This document shows positions 5,711 to 6,194 of a stretch of 6,194 nt of DNA, piece by piece; position 1 is the stretch's first letter, and each line of letters starts with the position of its first letter. Under the pieces are notes generated by a model. That model made no database searches and was not told where the DNA came from. It saw only the letters and a program-made list of their open reading frames with translations. Source of the DNA: Paracoccaceae bacterium (GTDB taxonomy: Bacteria > Pseudomonadota > Alphaproteobacteria > Rhodobacterales > Rhodobacteraceae); assembly GCA_003545125.1 (NCBI GenBank), contig DQCI01000221.1:1-6194 (forward strand), given 5' to 3'. A program made the translations under genes and the position numbers.

Positions 5711-6139
5711 ATGAAACGCCGCACCTTCCTTGCCACCGCCGCCGGGGCCGCCTCGGCCTCTCTCCTGCCGATCGCCGCGCGCGCCAGCATGGTCAACTAT
5801 GAGCCGGGCCTGATCAACGAGCGATTGGATGCGGGCGAAACCCTGTTTCTCGACTTTTTCGCGGATTGGTGCGGCACCTGTCAGGCCCAGCGTCGGGTCA
5901 TCACCGCGCTCTGGGAGGAAAACCCGGCCTATCTGGAAAAGATCACCTTCATCGATGTCGATTGGGATACATACGGCCGTTCGGAGCTGTCGATGTCGAT
6001 GAACATCCCGCGCCGCTCCACCCTGGTCGCCCTGGCGCCGGACCGGACCGAGATCGGGCGTCTCGTGGCACAGACGGGACGTGACGACATCAAGGGATTG
6101 ATGGACCAGGCCTTCGCGGTGGCATCCGGCGCCGCCTAG
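5711..6139 (+). CDS. Tat-exported thioredoxin-family protein (CGTC active site)
   Basis: A 142-residue thioredoxin-fold protein expected in the periplasm. The N-terminus MKRRTFLATAAG carries a twin-arginine motif (Arg3-Arg4, RRTFL) and a hydrophobic segment, with a likely cleavage site A-R-A after residue 25. The mature part has LFLDFFADWCGTCQAQRRV with the redox pair Cys54 and Cys57, the following helix, the strand ITFIDVDWD and a C-terminal helix. The place where thioredoxins have the cis-proline before Thr reads NIPRRSTLVAL, so Ser103 seems to replace it, with a Pro at 100 instead. A strong GGAGG at 5700-5704 lies 6 nt before the ATG. The gene follows ccdA by 15 bp and is almost certainly cotranscribed, so it probably receives electrons from CcdA. 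Its target (cytochrome c, a disulphide protein or a peroxidase) is unknown. A hairpin follows the stop. Confidence 0.9.
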   Translation: MKRRTFLATAAGAASASLLPIAARASMVNYEPGLINERLDAGETLFLDFFADWCGTCQAQRRVITALWEENPAYLEKITFIDVDWDTYGRSELSMSMNIPRRSTLVALAPDRTEIGRLVAQTGRDDIKGLMDQAFAVASGAA

Positions 6140-6141
6140 AG

Positions 6142-6182
6142 AAAAAACGGATCAGACTAAAACGGTCTGATCGCAGGATTTT
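6142..6182. terminator. Probable bidirectional terminator after the thioredoxin gene
   Basis: GATCAGAC (6150-6157) and GTCTGATC (6165-6172) form a perfect 8-bp stem with a 7-base loop, 10 bp after the stop. On the plus strand the nearest T-run, TTTT at 6179-6182, is 6 nt away, so termination there may be partial. On the minus strand the stem is followed after CG by six T (the A6 at 6142-6147), a classic terminator, suggesting a convergent gene to the right of the window. Confidence 0.75.
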
Positions 6183-6194
6183 GCTCAAACTCTT

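Noticed and set aside
4990..5802. A 270-codon plus-strand frame overlapping ccdA and the thioredoxin gene start
   Set aside because: It is the +1-shifted shadow of ccdA. The real frame shows the two PC motifs and membrane helices, while this one is Arg/Gly/Ala-rich without hydrophobic segments.

Overview
The window is ordinary, gene-dense chromosome from a high-G+C alphaproteobacterium. Protein-level similarity recalled from memory, especially the HU protein, the AMP nucleosidase and the CcdA/Tat-thioredoxin pair, points to Rhodobacterales (Rhodobacter/Roseobacter relatives); this was not confirmed by a search. I see no mobile element, CRISPR array, tRNA, rRNA or phage gene. No stretch longer than 300 bases lacks a gene. 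I found no convincing new biological system, and the findings are modest.

Layout. (1) Positions 2-2166 (+): the 3' part of an adenine deaminase gene (ade, cut by the left edge), then a full AMP nucleosidase gene (amn). They are joined by a TGATG stop/start overlap. Together the products turn AMP into adenine plus ribose 5-phosphate, and adenine into hypoxanthine plus ammonia. (2) Positions 2167-2304: a 138-bp spacer with a strong hairpin, a possible -10 element and a small hairpin next to a good ribosome binding site. (3) Positions 2305-2592 (+): a single HU-type histone-like gene, closed by a Rho-independent terminator at 2620-2643. (4) Positions 2666-3535 (+): an EamA/DMT-family membrane transporter. 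Its stop overlaps tail-to-tail by 4 bp with (5) positions 3532-4146 (-): a glutathione S-transferase family gene. (6) Positions 4147-4227: a divergent intergenic region with repeated GTCAG half-sites. (7) Positions 4228-4920 (+): a YafY-type HTH/WYL transcriptional regulator. (8) Positions 5000-5695 (+): a short CcdA-type membrane electron transporter. (9) Positions 5711-6139 (+): a twin-arginine-exported thioredoxin-fold protein with a CGTC active site. An 8-bp perfect hairpin at 6150-6172 closes the window; its flanking A and T tracts suggest it acts in both directions.

How the genes work together. ade and amn form a purine-salvage/AMP-degradation pair. The WYL regulator probably controls itself and the divergent GST gene, and a 9-bp copy of its putative half-site lies just after its own stop, upstream of ccdA. 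ccdA and the thioredoxin gene look like a two-gene relay carrying reducing equivalents from the cytoplasm to a periplasmic thiol protein. The HU and EamA genes are independent of these pairs as far as the sequence shows.
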